Source: Phragmites australis (lineage: Eukaryota > Streptophyta > Magnoliopsida > Poales > Poaceae). From it: a stretch of 64,000 nucleotides of DNA. Below the pieces are notes generated by a model. It saw only the letters and a list, made by a program, of their open reading frames with translations, had not been told where the DNA came from and searched no databases. Made by a program: the position numbers and the translations under genes. The stretch lies in NCBI RefSeq assembly GCF_958298935.1, contig NC_084934.1, positions 4,280,501 through 4,344,500 on the forward strand, read 5' to 3'. Of this stretch, positions 23,066 through 36,852 are shown piece after piece; position 1 is the stretch's first letter; each line of letters opens with the position of its first letter.

Positions 23066-25102
23066 ATATAGAACGTCACAAACTAATCCGAGGTAATACT
23101 TCCCCTGGCAGCAAATAATGGAGATCTCTGAGTTGGTTGGTTCAAGAATTTTGTTATCTGTTATCACCTTGTTTGATGCACCAATGTGGTGAAGTGTTAT
23201 TACTTCTATGTAATTGATTTTATAACAGACAGTAGAAATAATTTATCTTGCCCGCACTTCCCTCTTGTTTGATAAATTTAGCTGTTGGAAGCAAAAACCG
23301 ATTTTGTAGATAGTAAAAATATCTAATATTTGATCTCTTCGTTATAACACATTGTTTTGCTTGCAAATCAATCATGTTCTATTTATAAATAATGGGCTAG
23401 TGCTCGTTCTTTGAATATTGAATTGAAGTGCTGGCTCATTATACTTTATATCAGCTGCACCTCTAGTCTGTGTTGACAAATGACAATACTGAAATCTCAA
23501 GAATCTATCCTTACCTGCTGAACTCCTTACCCTGTGGAAAGAATTCCGTTTCTTGCATCCAAATTTAGGCCGAATGGATCTTGCTTCGTTCGATCCTGCA
23601 ATTCTTGTTGCGCTGGTTTTCTGGTCACATTTGTGTTAATCTTCATCCTGCAACTCTTTTTCAGGCCGTGTTTGAGAGACCCAACAGCAACAAGAGGTAC
23701 TTTTTTGGTTCAGTTGGTGTTGGTTGGCCGTGACGCCTGAAGAGTTGGCTCAGATCTTAAACTATTGGTGGTGTGTTCTTGTTAGACGTTCTTGTTGCAC
23801 TAGACAACCAGGCCTTTTGTTTCTAGATGCTTCAGAAAGTTTTTACACTTGTCAATGAAAATATCCTTAAATTGCAATCTTGAGTTGGTTTTTCGGTCAT
23901 TCTTGCTCTATCTGGTGCTCTGCTTCCATTCGACTTGTATCCTTTGGTTCTTTCGCCAGTGATCTTATAATATGCAGTGTATATTTTGTGAAACTGGGTG
24001 CTTTTATTTCTCGCTTCATCTATTCACATTGCAAAAATCCGTATTTTTGTTTACTTCGAACATACGAGGCACGGCATGATAACTCATTTGCCATTGTTTG
24101 GTACGAGTTGTACCGATCCAAATGTTCTGGTGGTCTTGCAGTTAGGGATAACATTTTGGTATGATATGCTCAGATGCATAATGCCTAATCCAATAGCTCA
24201 GAAGACCGAGAAAAAAAACGCTTGCATTACGTATTTACATCGTGGCAAGTCTTGAGGTCCTGTGTGGAACTTACTAGAAGAAGACATACGACTTGAGGTC
24301 CTGTGTCAGATGCATAATACCTACGCGTTAGGGGTTCGTTTGGAACATAGAAATTTTACTGGAATTTCACACACGAGACAAGTTAAATTTACACACATCG
24401 TTAAAAAAAAAGTTAATTTACGCAGGATTCACGAAACATCCCCTCCGTGAGGATCACGAAAGGAAGTGGAGTCGCGTTTAATCCGCACTGCAACTTTTGG
24501 ATGCCGAAGCACCGCTGTTTGGAGTTAAGCCTAATTTCCAAAGTAAAGCACTAGTAGTCTATATGCAGTTATCCTACTTGTCAGACCTCGTTGGCAGCAC
24601 TGAAAAAAAAGTTCTTAGCTGCAAGAAATTAGTAACAACAACTGCGAAATAATTTGATGCTTGAGATGCATGAAAAATGGAATTAATTTGGCGCAGAAGG
24701 ATGGAGGTCGTCTAATAAAAAAGCATATTATGGGTGAGGGCATTATCAGATGGAAGAGGTTAGATGCGTCAAAGCAAAATACTGACAGGAGGACATGAGC
24801 ACGAAGCACGTCACCCGATAGGCCAACAGGACATGATTGCTACGAAATAGTCGATCAAAGGTGCAAAACGAAAGAATTGAGGGCATGACTGTAAAATAAA
24901 AGTCATACCAAGGGCCTAAGTGCAAGTACCATCGGGAGATTAAAACCGTGAGAAGCCTTGCGAGGACGAGGTCGTGAAGAAAACTGGAGCGGAAGGGCCA
25001 AAATATGAAAAAAAGATTGATCGAAAGGTTCAAAAGGAGAGGCCCGAGGGCACATCTGGAAGGGAAATCGGAAGCGCCAGGGACCAGCGCGCAAATACGC
25101 AA
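23066..25102 (+). other. eIF3i 3' flank and intergenic sequence
   Basis: The first 0.6-0.8 kb probably contains the eIF3i 3' UTR (possible 3' UTR intron, donor GAGGTAATA at about 23090, acceptor TTTTCAG at about 23664). The rest has no recognisable gene on either strand. Confidence 0.4.
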
Positions 25103-25153
25103 AAAAAATTGGACCATTTCTCGATTTGTGCGTGTCATCCTTGCGCAGGGGCC

Positions 25154-25185
<32 letters not shown>

Positions 25186-25205
25186 TCGGATGTCTCCGAA
25201 GAGAC
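25103..25205 (-). ncRNA. U6: U6 spliceosomal snRNA
   Basis: The minus strand reads a complete U6 of about 103 nt. It has the 5' stem-loop, the ACAGAGA box (GATACAGAGAAGATTAGC), the AGC triad region and the conserved tail GACACGCACAAATCGAG, followed by an oligo-T terminator (A run at 25101-25108 on the plus strand). The 5' stem reads GTCTC-TTCG-GAGAC rather than the common GTCCC-TTCG-GGGAC. Both changes keep the pair, so the stem is intact. U6 acts in the nucleus as the catalytic RNA of the spliceosome. The promoter is also intact (see the next entry), so this looks like a functional copy rather than a retropseudogene. Confidence 0.97.
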
Positions 25206-25228
25206 AAAGCAAGCAGCGGCACTTCGGA

Positions 25229-25396
25229 TTATAAGCTGCGTTTCCTCGTCCTATGCGGCCGAGGTGGTACTAAACGTTGGCTGGCTTCCTTACCCTACCC
25301 CGCGCGTTGCTTCACTGGCGGCCCCGTCCAGATGTCCACCGACCGACGGCGAGCTGGGCTTCAGCACGGTGCCTCCCTCCTATTGGGCCGTGGGCC
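25229..25396 (-). promoter_or_regulatory. Monocot Pol III promoter of the U6 gene (TATA, USE, MSP)
   Basis: On the minus strand, TTATAA (25229-25234) lies about 25-29 bp before the U6 start. GTACCACCTCG (25260-25270) matches 9 of 11 bases of the plant upstream sequence element GTCCCACATCG. The gap between them is 25 bp, the spacing used for Pol III rather than the longer Pol II spacing. Further upstream, AGCCCA (25355-25360), GGCCCA (25391-25396) and GGCCCA (25384-25389) match the monocot-specific RGCCCR motif. Confidence 0.85.
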
Positions 25397-25479
25397 GTTT
25401 CTCACAGCCTCTCTGTCGAATATTTGCACACGCTGTGCATATGCAATTTTTTATTTTTTCTCTTTTCAAGTCTTGAGAC

Positions 25480-25590
25480 CTGAGGACATAGCTAACCTCG
25501 CCGTGTGCTTCACGGCCGATTCGTCGCAAAAGAGACCGGATCATCATGAACAGAGCCTGCACTTCACCAGCCGGTGGATGCAGATGAGAT
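25480..25590 (+). pseudogene. Orphan exon-like ORF with an LRPEDIAN motif
   Basis: After a strong pyrimidine tract and CAAG there is an open frame reading LRPEDIANLAVCFTAD, then about 25 more residues to a stop (TAG at 25588-25590). LRPEDIAN..(A)..A.D resembles the C-terminal helix segment of short-chain dehydrogenases, but the following VSG motif is missing. No partner exons are visible nearby. It may be a captured or decayed SDR exon, or chance. Confidence 0.25.
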
Positions 25591-26014
25591 AGCTTTGCCT
25601 CCGTGCTGACTTCTAAATGCCATGCATTTCAGTACTCCTGTCTACTAATAACATGAGTAGATCATTGCTCTTTATTCGGCAGTTTAAGTTTCTGAATGAA
25701 CTGGCCGTTCTATCAGCCTTAATTAATGTATAGTAAAGTGTTCCTCAAAAAACCTTGTTTTGTTTTGCGATGATACGTGAGTGTCTCTTTCGTTCAGGGT
25801 GATGATATCCGTGTTTATCTCTAAATAGAGCATGCTTAAGCTACATCAGTGTGCCTGACCTAATTGTGTCACTCCTTCAACTAAGGGAGCATTTGGAATA
25901 AATTTTACCTAAATCATAAAAATCACATGAGCAGTCAAATGAAGATTTGGGGGGCTTGATTAGTTCATGGCCGTGGTTTGCCACACGTTAGGCAACCAAG
26001 TTTGATTAGTCATA

Positions 26015-26358
26015 GGCCTGTTGTTTAGGCTTAGGATTCAGCTTAAAAACAAAAAAGTCATAAGCCCAAACAAATGAGAGGCTTTTCAACTGGGCATTTT
26101 AAAAAGCCAAAATCACTCTACAACTAATAAGCCTAAACCATCTTAAAGGTGCTTTTTTAAGCTTTTGCATGAAAATTACTCACCACTGACATGATATCCA
26201 TTAAGTCTTTTTAGCATTAAGCTTGCCACTCGTCCTAGAAAAAAGCCGAGTTGTCAAACAACCTAGCTTAGGCTTTTAAACAAGGTAGGATAGGCTCTTT
26301 TAGGAAAAAGCTAGTCATAAGCTGCTTATTTATAAGCCTAAGCCTAATAAACAGGGCC
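26015..26358. mobile_element. MITE with GGCCTGTT/AACAGGGCC ends (hAT-like)
   Basis: The left end GGCCTGTTGTTTAGGCTTAG and the right end with TAAGCCTAATAAACAGGGCC are inverted repeats. Further inverted words TTTAAGC and AAAAGCC occur inside. About 344 bp, with no coding capacity. The four bases CATA flank both sides; a longer target duplication is not clear. The GGCCTGTTTG end resembles grass hAT MITEs such as that at 45350-45634. Confidence 0.65.
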
Positions 26359-27190
26359 ATAGTAAGTGTTCGGTTAATTACCCTAGTTTACGTGTGTCAA
26401 AGTTTTTCCTTCAACGCTTCTCAGTGACTCATTTCCATGTCAAATTTGATCACAGTTGTGACGGATGTCTTGTTGACAAAAAAATGTAGCAAACTACTGT
26501 GGTGAATCAATAAGGCCTCTAGACTTCAGATCAGGCAAATACAATTGCACCGTCTTATAGTTTGCTTCATGCATTGGCACATAATCTTAAGAAGGCTTTC
26601 ACAAGTTATGATGGAATCAGAGAGAAGGGGAAAAAAATGGAGAAAAAGGACACAATTTACATACACATAAATCATGAACGCAAGATAGCTATTTGATCCA
26701 CTTAAAACAAATTAATAAGGCAAATTTGTCTTAGGACACTAAAAGAGTGTGGATTTGCCTCCAGGACACTGCTATGTTCGGTTTTGGCTGTAGTACATAG
26801 CGAATTTGTGGTTTTGTCTCGAGGACATTAGTGGAGGGATAAAAGACAATTATGGCATTATGCCCTTAGCTTCAATTTGCAAAATTTCCATGAAAAGTCT
26901 GAAAAATTCACACGGATGGGGAATATAGAATTGCATTGTTCTGTAAAATTTCAGAATAAATTATAGTCTATGTATGGTGCCTCCTATTGGGCCGTTCCTC
27001 ATGAAAGAAAGGCTTACGGTGGATTTTTTTTATTTATATATTTTTTATTTCCAGAATTTGTAAATATGTGTGTTCGTTTTGAAAATTTGCAGGTCCCTGT
27101 CGTTCATGCAAAGGATGACACACGAATAGTTCTATAAATTTTCAAAATGGACGCACATATTTGCAAATTCTAGGGAAAAATATACAAATA
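26359..27190. other. Intergenic repeat debris upstream of MET1
   Basis: No gene is seen. A short inverted repeat lies at about 27050-27175 (CAGAATTTGTAAATATGTG and its near complement), probably a foldback remnant. Confidence 0.4.
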
Positions 27191-27324
27191 AAAAGTCCTT
27201 ACTGTGAAAGAGCTAGAGTTCTCAGAAGAGGCCACCTGTAGATATGGAACATCGGTAACAGAGTAGTACATTATTCTGACAAGTGGGCCTAGCATGCTGA
27301 CATGGAGGACCACGTAGGACCTCA
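27191..27324 (+). repeat. Distal copy of a duplicated MET1 upstream block
   Basis: This 134-bp block recurs in the same orientation at 27700-27835 with few changes. Shared words include GAGTTCTCAGAAGAGGCCAC, AACAGAGTAGTACATTATTC and CCACGTAGGACCTCA. Confidence 0.93.
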
Positions 27325-27699
27325 CTTCTGCTCGTGTTGTAGTATATTGTATAGTAGACAATAGAGTGGACAAAAAGTAGAACTCGAGAATGAGTTCGGT
27401 CGGTTCTTTTATTGCACACATGTTTAATTTATATAGAAGATAAGTTCATATCTCTTTGAGAAGACATTTCTTCTCAATACTCGTAGATATTTCTTTATGA
27501 TATATTTCTCATCAATAAATATCTAATTGATCATTAAGAATGGTTTCATAACAGCTCGGCCCCTGGCGCCTTGCAGGCTCTATTTTGGTCTTCCTGCCCT
27601 GCTGTGTGTGGCCTCCATCTCACACCTCAGCTCTAGCCCTCTTGGCGCCACAGAAGCGTTCCCACATATTTGTAAATTCCGAATAAAATTTAAATAAAA

Positions 27700-27835
27700 A
27701 AAAGTCCTTGCTGTGAAAGAACTAGAGTTCTCAGAAGAGGCCACCGGTAGAAATGGAACATCAGTAACAGAGTAGTACATTATTCTGACAAGTGGGCCCG
27801 GCATGCTGACATGGAGTCTGCCACGTAGGACCTCA
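27700..27835 (+). promoter_or_regulatory. Proximal copy of the duplicated block in the MET1 promoter
   Basis: It is the near-identical partner of 27191-27324, located 215-350 bp before the MET1 ATG. Both copies hold a CCACGTAGG (ACGT core). A second pair, CCTCCATCTCACACCTCAGC, occurs at about 27612 and 27880, so the duplication has two parts. It probably multiplies promoter elements, but function is inferred only from position. Confidence 0.6.
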
Positions 27836-28051
27836 GCCCAGCATCACTAGCATATGCCTCGCTGCACTGCCGTGTGTGGCCTCCATCTCACACCTCAGCT
27901 CTCACCCTCTTGGCGCCACATAGCCCAAGATGAGCCACAGAAGCGTCCCCTCCTCCTCATCTCCGCTCCGCCACCAAGATTCACAAGGAGAAGAAGAGCC
28001 GAGCCAAGCTGCCATCCGAGCAATCATCAGCTAGCTCGCTCCTAGCTAGCC

Positions 28052-29697
28052 ATGGCGCTGGCTCACCAGGTCGCCGCCAACCAGCCGCCGCTACTCTCCT
28101 CCCCCGCTCGCCTCCCAAGAACCAGCAATGCGAAGCAGCTGCTGCTTCTCCAGCCGCCGTTTCTTGGCCGGAGCGTGAGGCTGCGTGGCGCGCGGAGGGC
28201 CGTCGTCGTCCGGGCGTCTTCGTCGGCGCAGGCGGAGCCCAAGTCGGAGGGCGGGGAGGGCGGAGGCGAGGCGGAGCCCAAGTCGGAGGGCGGAGGCGAG
28301 GCGGAGGAGGAGCGGCCGTACGAGGAGTACGAGGTGACGATCGAGAAGCCGTACGGGCTCAAGTTCGCCAAGGGCCGCGACGGCGGCACCTACGTCGAGG
28401 CCATCTTCGCCGGCGCCTCCGCCGAGAAGACCGGCGAGTTCACCGTCGGCGACAAGGTGCTCGCCACCAGGTCCGTCGCATCGCCAAACCAAACACCCTC
28501 GCTCGCAGCAATCTAGACACGAACCAACTGATTCAAGTATTCAACTGATCAAGAAACGGTTTCATCCTGCTGATGAACTGATCACAGCGCCGTCTTTGGA
28601 GAGGAGATCTGGCCGGCGGCAGGGTACGGCCAGACCATGTACTGCATCCGTCAGAGAGTCGGCCCTCTCTACATGAAGATGGAGAGAAGATTCGGTAAGA
28701 ACAGAACCAAACAGTTGCTACTTGCCTACGACTCTTTCATCTTAATTTGCAAGATAAAATTTGATTGAGAATTGTGAGCTGAAACAAATTAGTTTTCGAA
28801 GAGTATAATTCTTGCTAAATGCTAACTGAGTTCAGGTAAGTGGGACGGTGCTGCTGAGCTCACCGAGAAGGAGATCATAAGAGCTGAGAGGAACTCTGGA
28901 GTGATCAGCAACAGGGTGAGGGAGATCCAGGTGAGTGCAGACATGCCGAAACATGAACCCTGTATCTTCCTGTTTCTCTGCGGCAATGCGCATTGAAGAT
29001 CATAGATAGCTCAGTGGTTTTTGCTCATGGCGATGTCTGAAACTGCGCGCAGTTGCAAAATTACCAGAGGAAGATGGAGCAGAAGATGCAGAGGGAAGAC
29101 GATCTACGCTTGGGGCTTAGGCTGTACAAGTCAGTGAAATGATTTTTGAATTGCTGCTACCGCTACGAGATTGCTTCAATTTGAATTGAACTCTCTCGAC
29201 TTCTTCTGAAAACAACAGGGATGGGAAATACGAGGAGGCATTGGAAAAGTTCGAGTCGGTTTTAGGATCGAAACCGGAGAGCAATGAAGCTTCCATTGCC
29301 AGCTACAATGTTGCCTGCTGCTATTCAAAACTCGACCGGGTCAGATACTTTTCTCAGAACCACTATGAATAGCAAGTCTGCTGCTGAATCCTCATATGGA
29401 TGTTCATTTGTACAGACACAAGCTGGGCTTTCTGCATTGGAAGATGCCCTGAAAGCAGGCTATGAAGACTTCAAGGTAACTAGATAGTAATAGCTCTGTT
29501 ACAGCATGAAAACCCATGATTCATAACTAGTGACACACCTCATTTGATTTATGCAGAGAATTCGCACTGACCTGGATCTCGCAAACTTGAGGAAATCAGA
29601 GGAATTCGAACCCATGCTGAAGAACTACGATGAGTCGTTCATCAACGAGAACGCCATCAATGCCATCAAATCCTTGTTCGGATTCGGCAAGAAATGA
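28052..29697 (+). CDS. MET1: MET1/ZKT-type thylakoid protein (PDZ and TPR), PSII assembly
   Basis: Coding exons: 28052-28470, 28588-28694, 28836-28930, 29053-29129, 29219-29339, 29416-29475 and 29557-29697. All are GT-AG and phase-consistent, giving 339 residues, close to Arabidopsis MET1/ZKT. Residues 1 to about 54 form a Ser/Arg-rich chloroplast transit peptide ending near VVVRAS. Then comes a Glu/Gly-rich linker with the repeat EAEPKSEGG. A PDZ-like domain follows (about 90-175, YGLKFAKGRDGGTYV and GDKVLATSAVFG), then a charged helix (QLQNYQRKMEQKM). TPRs lie at about 225-310 (LYKDGKYEEALEKFE and YNVACCYSKLDRTQAGL). The family member in Arabidopsis assists photosystem II supercomplex formation at the thylakoid; the role here is by homology. 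The start is the first ATG after a CT-rich leader. Confidence 0.95.
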
Positions 29698-30506
29698 GCA
29701 ATTCAAACATGGTGGTAGCAGTAGCAGGCAATGCCTCTTTCTTTGGTCTTGCAGTTTTGCATACTGCAGAAGCCTACTGGGCTAAGCTAATGCCCATACA
29801 GTTCAGTTCTCTGTCATTAGTTTGCAGTTCACACCTGTAGTTTAGCTATTACTATTCTTGCTGGGACTTGGGGACTATCTCCAGGAGAGGTTTCAGTATT
29901 CGATTGTACTTAACCATTTGATGGAGATACTCTGTGTGCATCCAAATGACAAATCTGGGTATGTAAAGGAAATATACTATAGTTGTGCTTGTAACCTATC
30001 CCAAACATGGTGATGAAGTGACCGCGCGCTTATCGTCAAAGGTACACATGTGGTTATCTGTTATACCATTTGGATGCCTCAACCTGCTATCACTTGTCAA
30101 ACTGTCAGACAATATGGTACACCAAATAAAACTGAACAAGTGCATTTGAATCTATCAGATAGAACGATATCAACTATCAACGAGGCTGAATAAGATATGT
30201 TTTCAATCAGTTGCACAGGTCAACAGTCATTATCTGATTCTCAAACCCAAGGAGCCATTTATCTTAGGGTAAAAACACAAACTTAGCATGCGAGCCTGTT
30301 TGAATGAGGGGATTTGGTGGGATTCAGCCATTTAGGTAAGCTGACCCAACAAATCTTCCTCGCTGAAACAGGGGTTTATGTTACATACCATGTTAACCTT
30401 CCATTCGTATTATTAGCATGGTATTTTCTCAATAAGAAAACTATGTCGGAACATATCCATTGTTCCGATTGAATACAAATGAGCAATCAGATGCGCCCAC
30501 AACCAG
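29698..30506. other. Intergenic between convergent MET1 and ADP-glucose phosphorylase
   Basis: MET1 (+) and the next gene (-) converge here. The first 250-300 bp are probably MET1 3' UTR. No other gene or clear poly(A) hexamer stands out. Confidence 0.5.
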
Positions 30507-33500
30507 CTAGGTTAAGCAGTCAAGTTCCCTCATAATCTTGGCAGCATCTTCAGGAAAAACTGGATTAATGTAGCACCCACTTCCAATCTCAAATCCACCT
30601 ATTACACTTAACTGGGGCACAATCTGGAGGAACCAGTGTGCATAAGGCAGGCAGGATGACGAGAGTCCAAAAGGCGTGCTGTGGATCATAAAATTGAATG
30701 GCGGGTCATTGAGCTGCTTAGACAACTTTTGCAGCATAGTCTTCAACAAAGACCCAAGGTCCAATGCCTGTATACAACATAGCAATTGCTTAGTGCAAAA
30801 AAGGGGGTGGCAGGCAGAGTCCGCTAGTATGAACATGCCTGAAATTTATTTATGTAGCTCATGACTATCACATGAAATGGGCCAACTTAAGAATGAGTTG
30901 ACAGAATTAATAATGCAAATATGTCCCATAGTGCTACACACCACATAAACCTGGGGCAGTGAAACCCGCCAATCCCTCATTCATCAGTATTCAGTAGAAT
31001 GCAACAAAGCCCATAAGCGTAACCAAGTGCATGGAAGAAATGAAGATAATTGAGTGCATCAGAAAATTCCAATACGCACGTGGTTTAGTATGGAAAGTGC
31101 ACAGAGACAGATAAGGATATAGGAAAGTTCCTGGTAGAAGGAACTATTTAATATGATCCTTGAGGGAATGACAGAAACACAATAGAACTGGTATGCCAAT
31201 TAGCTAATGCCAAGCATTTGCAGTTTGATGCATAATAGCAATGTGAAACAACAAATTTCCATATATTAAAGAAATAGACGTTGTATACTTGTCCTGAACT
31301 CTATCCAATAGGGATCTTTGTATCATTGTCAATGTTTAAGGCAGACGCAAATAACCAAGTATTTAGGCATGCAAACTAAATCAGTAATAGGAACTCCAAA
31401 GGTATATAAGAGCAAATATGAAGGGAAGTTTGAATTCCGAAACACATAGTCATAGATGTGTGCATGCATAAGTATGTAATCTAAACCATTGTGGGCTATA
31501 CGAAAAATGAAACATCAAACAGATTTAGAAACAGTCCAGACCTTATCGTGATCTATTTCATGGAAATAGGAAATATGTTGTTGAGGAATAATCCATATCT
31601 CAAATGGATATGATGCTGCAAATGGAACAATGGCAGAAAAATTGGGTGTCCCACTGATCAAAATATCTTTGGACCTAATCTCGCAAAGGCTGCAGTTCCC
31701 TGATCTATCAAAAACCTCCTTCATGCAGTTAAGTCGGGTTGTAACACAGGGAGGGACAAAGGGAGTTCCCAACATCTGGCTGTGTGAATGTGCCATCGAT
31801 GCCCCAGCAGACGCCCCATGGTTCTTAAACACCTAAGCATATTGAAGGCAAAGGAAGTTTTTCAGCTGCACAAAAAGAAATTAACAAAGAAATTGTGCAA
31901 GGTAAAGTAAAAGAAGCAGCCTGCATAGTCAATAGTAGAAATAAATCAAGGCTATTACTTACACGTAGCAATGGAAAGGACAAAAATAGAACCAACATAC
32001 AAATAGTAAGATATGGATTTTCTGAACAAAGACTGGAACTTACAAATAATAAGATATGGATTTTCTGAACAAAGACTGGAATGTTGGAGCTACCTTGTTT
32101 GTAAGTGCTGAATATATTATCCTTTAACAGATCCATCAATTATCAATAAGCAGGTTTTACTAATATCTTAGTTTAAGCAATTTAGTTTCAAGGAAAATCA
32201 CCAATCAAGTGTAAGAACGTAATTTTTTGTAAATTACCATCTACAAGCACAGTAGCAACGCAATGCTCAAACTTACCACCTCTGTTCTTGTGGTAACCAC
32301 GACAAATTCGTCAAACTACATATCTACACCAAAACAGACTGTCCGGTCCACACAGCTCATGATAAACATGCATGACTAACAAATAACACAGCATGCATCA
32401 TATGAACTAATAATGACATATAAGGAGGGGATGTTGATTTTTTTCCCCTTAGTGACTGGCTTGCATGATATGCAAAAGTTAAATAGTAATGTGTGTAAAC
32501 ATGTCAAACAAGCCACTGAGATATTGGCACCTTATGTTTACTCACACCATGTCTCCATGTCAGCTAACGAATTCCTACATGCACAGGTGACAAACTGCTG
32601 TATGGACAATGCATGAAAAAGATTCAAGCATGTCATGCAGTAAGCGACAAAACATCAAACTACTGAAATACCATGTTTGCCCAAGTGAACACTACAGTGT
32701 GCTCGAGCTCGATAACTTTGAAGTCTTCAATAATTCGCCAATCAAGAGATCAAATCTTATACTACAAATGCACCATAGACAAAACTCAACAGAACAGACA
32801 AAAATACCATTTTTTATTCAGTTTTAAAATAAAAAGTGAGTGGTCATTGTCCATTTCTGTGCTGCCTGAAAGGTGTAAACACTAGTGCCCATGAATCCTG
32901 TAAAATTACAGCATTCCTCACCAGCACGCAACCTAACCTCCACTATAACATGATCCAACAAATTTGCAAACTTTGCCACGGAAATATTATCCATATTAAT
33001 AGAAAGGCACATAAAAAATATCCCAACTTATAATCTCATTTACACGCAATATATGACATGATACTGCCATTTTCACATTAAGTATGCAGATAATGTATAT
33101 TCTCAGAGTCCATCTCCATACCAACAAAAATGAACACACCAAGCCATCAAGAATACACACAGAAGATACATTGAACCTGACAACACATGTGGAAGATGAC
33201 ACAGTATCACCAACTAACAAAGTTTCAGTTCTCCATGACGATTATCGGTGTTTAACAGTTTCTAAGTTCTAAATAACCAGTTCCTAATGCTTACTAAGCA
33301 TCAATCATAACCTCCAGAAACTAAAACAACGTCACATTGGCACTTTGTAAATCCTCTCAGGCTCATGTTTTTTGCTATCAGTGTTTCACCAATATCCATA
33401 GAATGAGACAGTCACAGACCTAGCAGCCCACCCGAACTATTTCATCAGAACCGGTAAACACGTCAAAACTTCTACCTGAACGTACTTCACCGCGGGGTGC

Positions 33501-33976
33501 TCAGCGAGCTGCCGCACGCGCCGCGCGTACGCGAGAAGCACGTCGCGGACCCCCTCGGCGTCCAGGTCCCAGAGCCGCACGTCGTGGCGCGGCGTCTCGA
33601 TGACCACGTCGTGGAACCCAAACCCGCGCACGGCGCGCTCCCCGGGCTCCCCATCCGGGGGAACCTCCTCCGGCGCCGGCGGCTCGGCGTCGCGCCGCAG
33701 CGCGGGGTACAGATTCTCGATGACGCGGATCCGCCACGGCGAAGCCTCGGGCGGCGCCGGCACGCGGAAGATCTCGGGCGCGCACTCGGACTCGCGGCCG
33801 GCGCAGAAGGGGCAGGACGGCTTGGGGGCCTCGGCGCCGGGGTCGGGGCTAGGGTTCGTGGGGTTGTGGGACTTAAGGTCGGTGGGGCGGCGCGAGCGCG
33901 CCGGCGAGAAGACGACCCACCGCCCGAACACGGAGTCCCGTCGCGCCTCCGAGGTTCTCGAAGCTTCCGCCATCAC
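30507..33976 (-). CDS. GalT/HIT-family ADP-glucose phosphorylase (adenylyltransferase)
   Basis: Three minus-strand exons: 33476-33976, 31542-31832 and 30507-30767. All are phase 0 with GT-AG introns, giving 350 residues. The N-terminal half has W(V)VFSP.R..RP, the zinc-type CPFC (55-58) and a GFHDVVIETP strand. The active-site HIT triad is HSHSQ at 182-186, with His184 the expected nucleophile. C..C (SLCEI region), FEIWIIP and HWFLQIVPQ follow, and the end is INPVFPEDAAKIMREL. These match the plant protein shown in Arabidopsis (At5g18200 type) to act as ADP-glucose:phosphate adenylyltransferase and not a true galactose-1-phosphate uridylyltransferase; specificity here is by homology. A double ATG (33971-33976) leaves the start ambiguous by one residue. 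Exon 1 is very GC-rich, as in many grass genes. Intron 1 (1.6 kb) holds a small tandem duplication near 32005-32085. Confidence 0.94.
32005..32086 (-). repeat. Tandem duplication of about 43 bp in intron 1
   Basis: TATGGATTTTCTGAACAAAG occurs twice, about 43 bp apart, with matching flanks, inside intron 1 of the ADP-glucose phosphorylase gene. Confidence 0.9.
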
Positions 33977-35064
33977 CTTCCAGAAGCTTCGGGAGACGGT
34001 GATGACTGACGAGTGGGGCGCTCCGTGTTGTTCGTCGCGTTACGAGGACGCTTGGGCTGGTTCTGGAGGATACTTGGCCTCTGACAGGTGGGACCGGTTT
34101 AACCACTGAACAGTAGGACCCACCTCGGTTACACTTGAATATAAATAGATCCGGCGAAATTTGCTGAATTCGGTGATCTTCCTGTTGAGAACACATCAAA
34201 ATTCAAATCCTAGTCTATCCACCTAAATTCAAATCCCGGTCTGTAGACGTGGGTGGACTGGAAATTTTGGTTCAAATTTTCGGGCTCTTTTGAGCCAAAA
34301 TTTTGGACCAACGCCCCTACAGATCTACACGGTTTGGCTGTGAAGCATTCTTCGAGGAAACGATTTCCAGAGAGACCGACAGGTAGCTTCCAAAGTGATA
34401 GAGCAGTAGTTAATTTGAGTGAATTGCTATTTTGGTCGTCTGGAATAGATGTAATTGATTTTTAATATTTGTGCATGCATCGAACGGTCAGAGCAACATG
34501 AAAAAACTGTTCTTTCAAACAAATTAACAAAACAAGCCACTCAAAGATACATACGAAACAGGATCCTGGCAAAAGGCAGTAACCAAATAAAGATCAAGAA
34601 CCATAGTCCAAACCAAGTAATCCTATCGAGCCACAGAACAATTCATCACCAGAGCACAGCAGTGCACAACATTAGACCTCGTTAGGGGACCAAATTTCCG
34701 TCGTGGAGTTCTCTTCACAATTACCATCATAAAAGAATTTCTAAAATCATTGGATTCAAAACAGAATTCTCTCTTCTTTCCCTTCACAATTCCACTCAAA
34801 AGAAAACTGTAGATAAGAGGAAATAAAGATAATAGAAACAGGAAAAAGAATCAAAAAAGGAACAAAAAAAATATGATTGGAGATGATCTTAGATTACTAA
34901 ATCATACTTGTCTGATAACACATGCAAACTGCAAATAGTTCACGACATTTGCTCCAGAGTAATTTCTAACATAGTTCAAGTGCTCAGAACACAACAAGAT
35001 TTCAAAATGCAACCAAACACAGCCGAAGTTTTTTCCACTTAACAGAGTATCCATGCACACGAGC
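33977..35064. other. Intergenic between two minus-strand genes
   Basis: The side next to 33976 is the promoter of the ADP-glucose phosphorylase gene, with a possible TATA (CTATTTATATTC on the minus strand, about 34138-34149). The side next to 35065 is the eL15 3' UTR. No further gene is seen in the AT-rich middle. Confidence 0.5.
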
Positions 35065-36735
<1,671 letters not shown>

Positions 36736-36802
36736 GGCGGATGCGGCGGCGGGGAGGGAAGCGAAGTGCGCGGAGAAGCAGGGGGTGTGAGTGGGCGACG
36801 AT

Positions 36803-36852
36803 CTTATATTGAGGAGGTGGGCGCCTCGTGGCCGTCGGATGGGCTAGGGTTT
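36803..36852 (-). promoter_or_regulatory. eL15 promoter: TATA-like box and telo-box
   Basis: On the minus strand, AATATAAGAT (about 36801-36810) lies about 70 bp before the ATG. AAACCCTA (36845-36852) is a telo-box, a motif enriched in plant ribosomal protein promoters. TGGGCT-type site II motifs lie further out, near 36925. Confidence 0.65.

Noticed and set aside
33501..34109. Long plus-strand ORFs opposite exon 1 of the ADP-glucose phosphorylase gene
   Set aside because: Antisense shadows of a GC-rich exon. The minus frame carries the catalytic family motifs.
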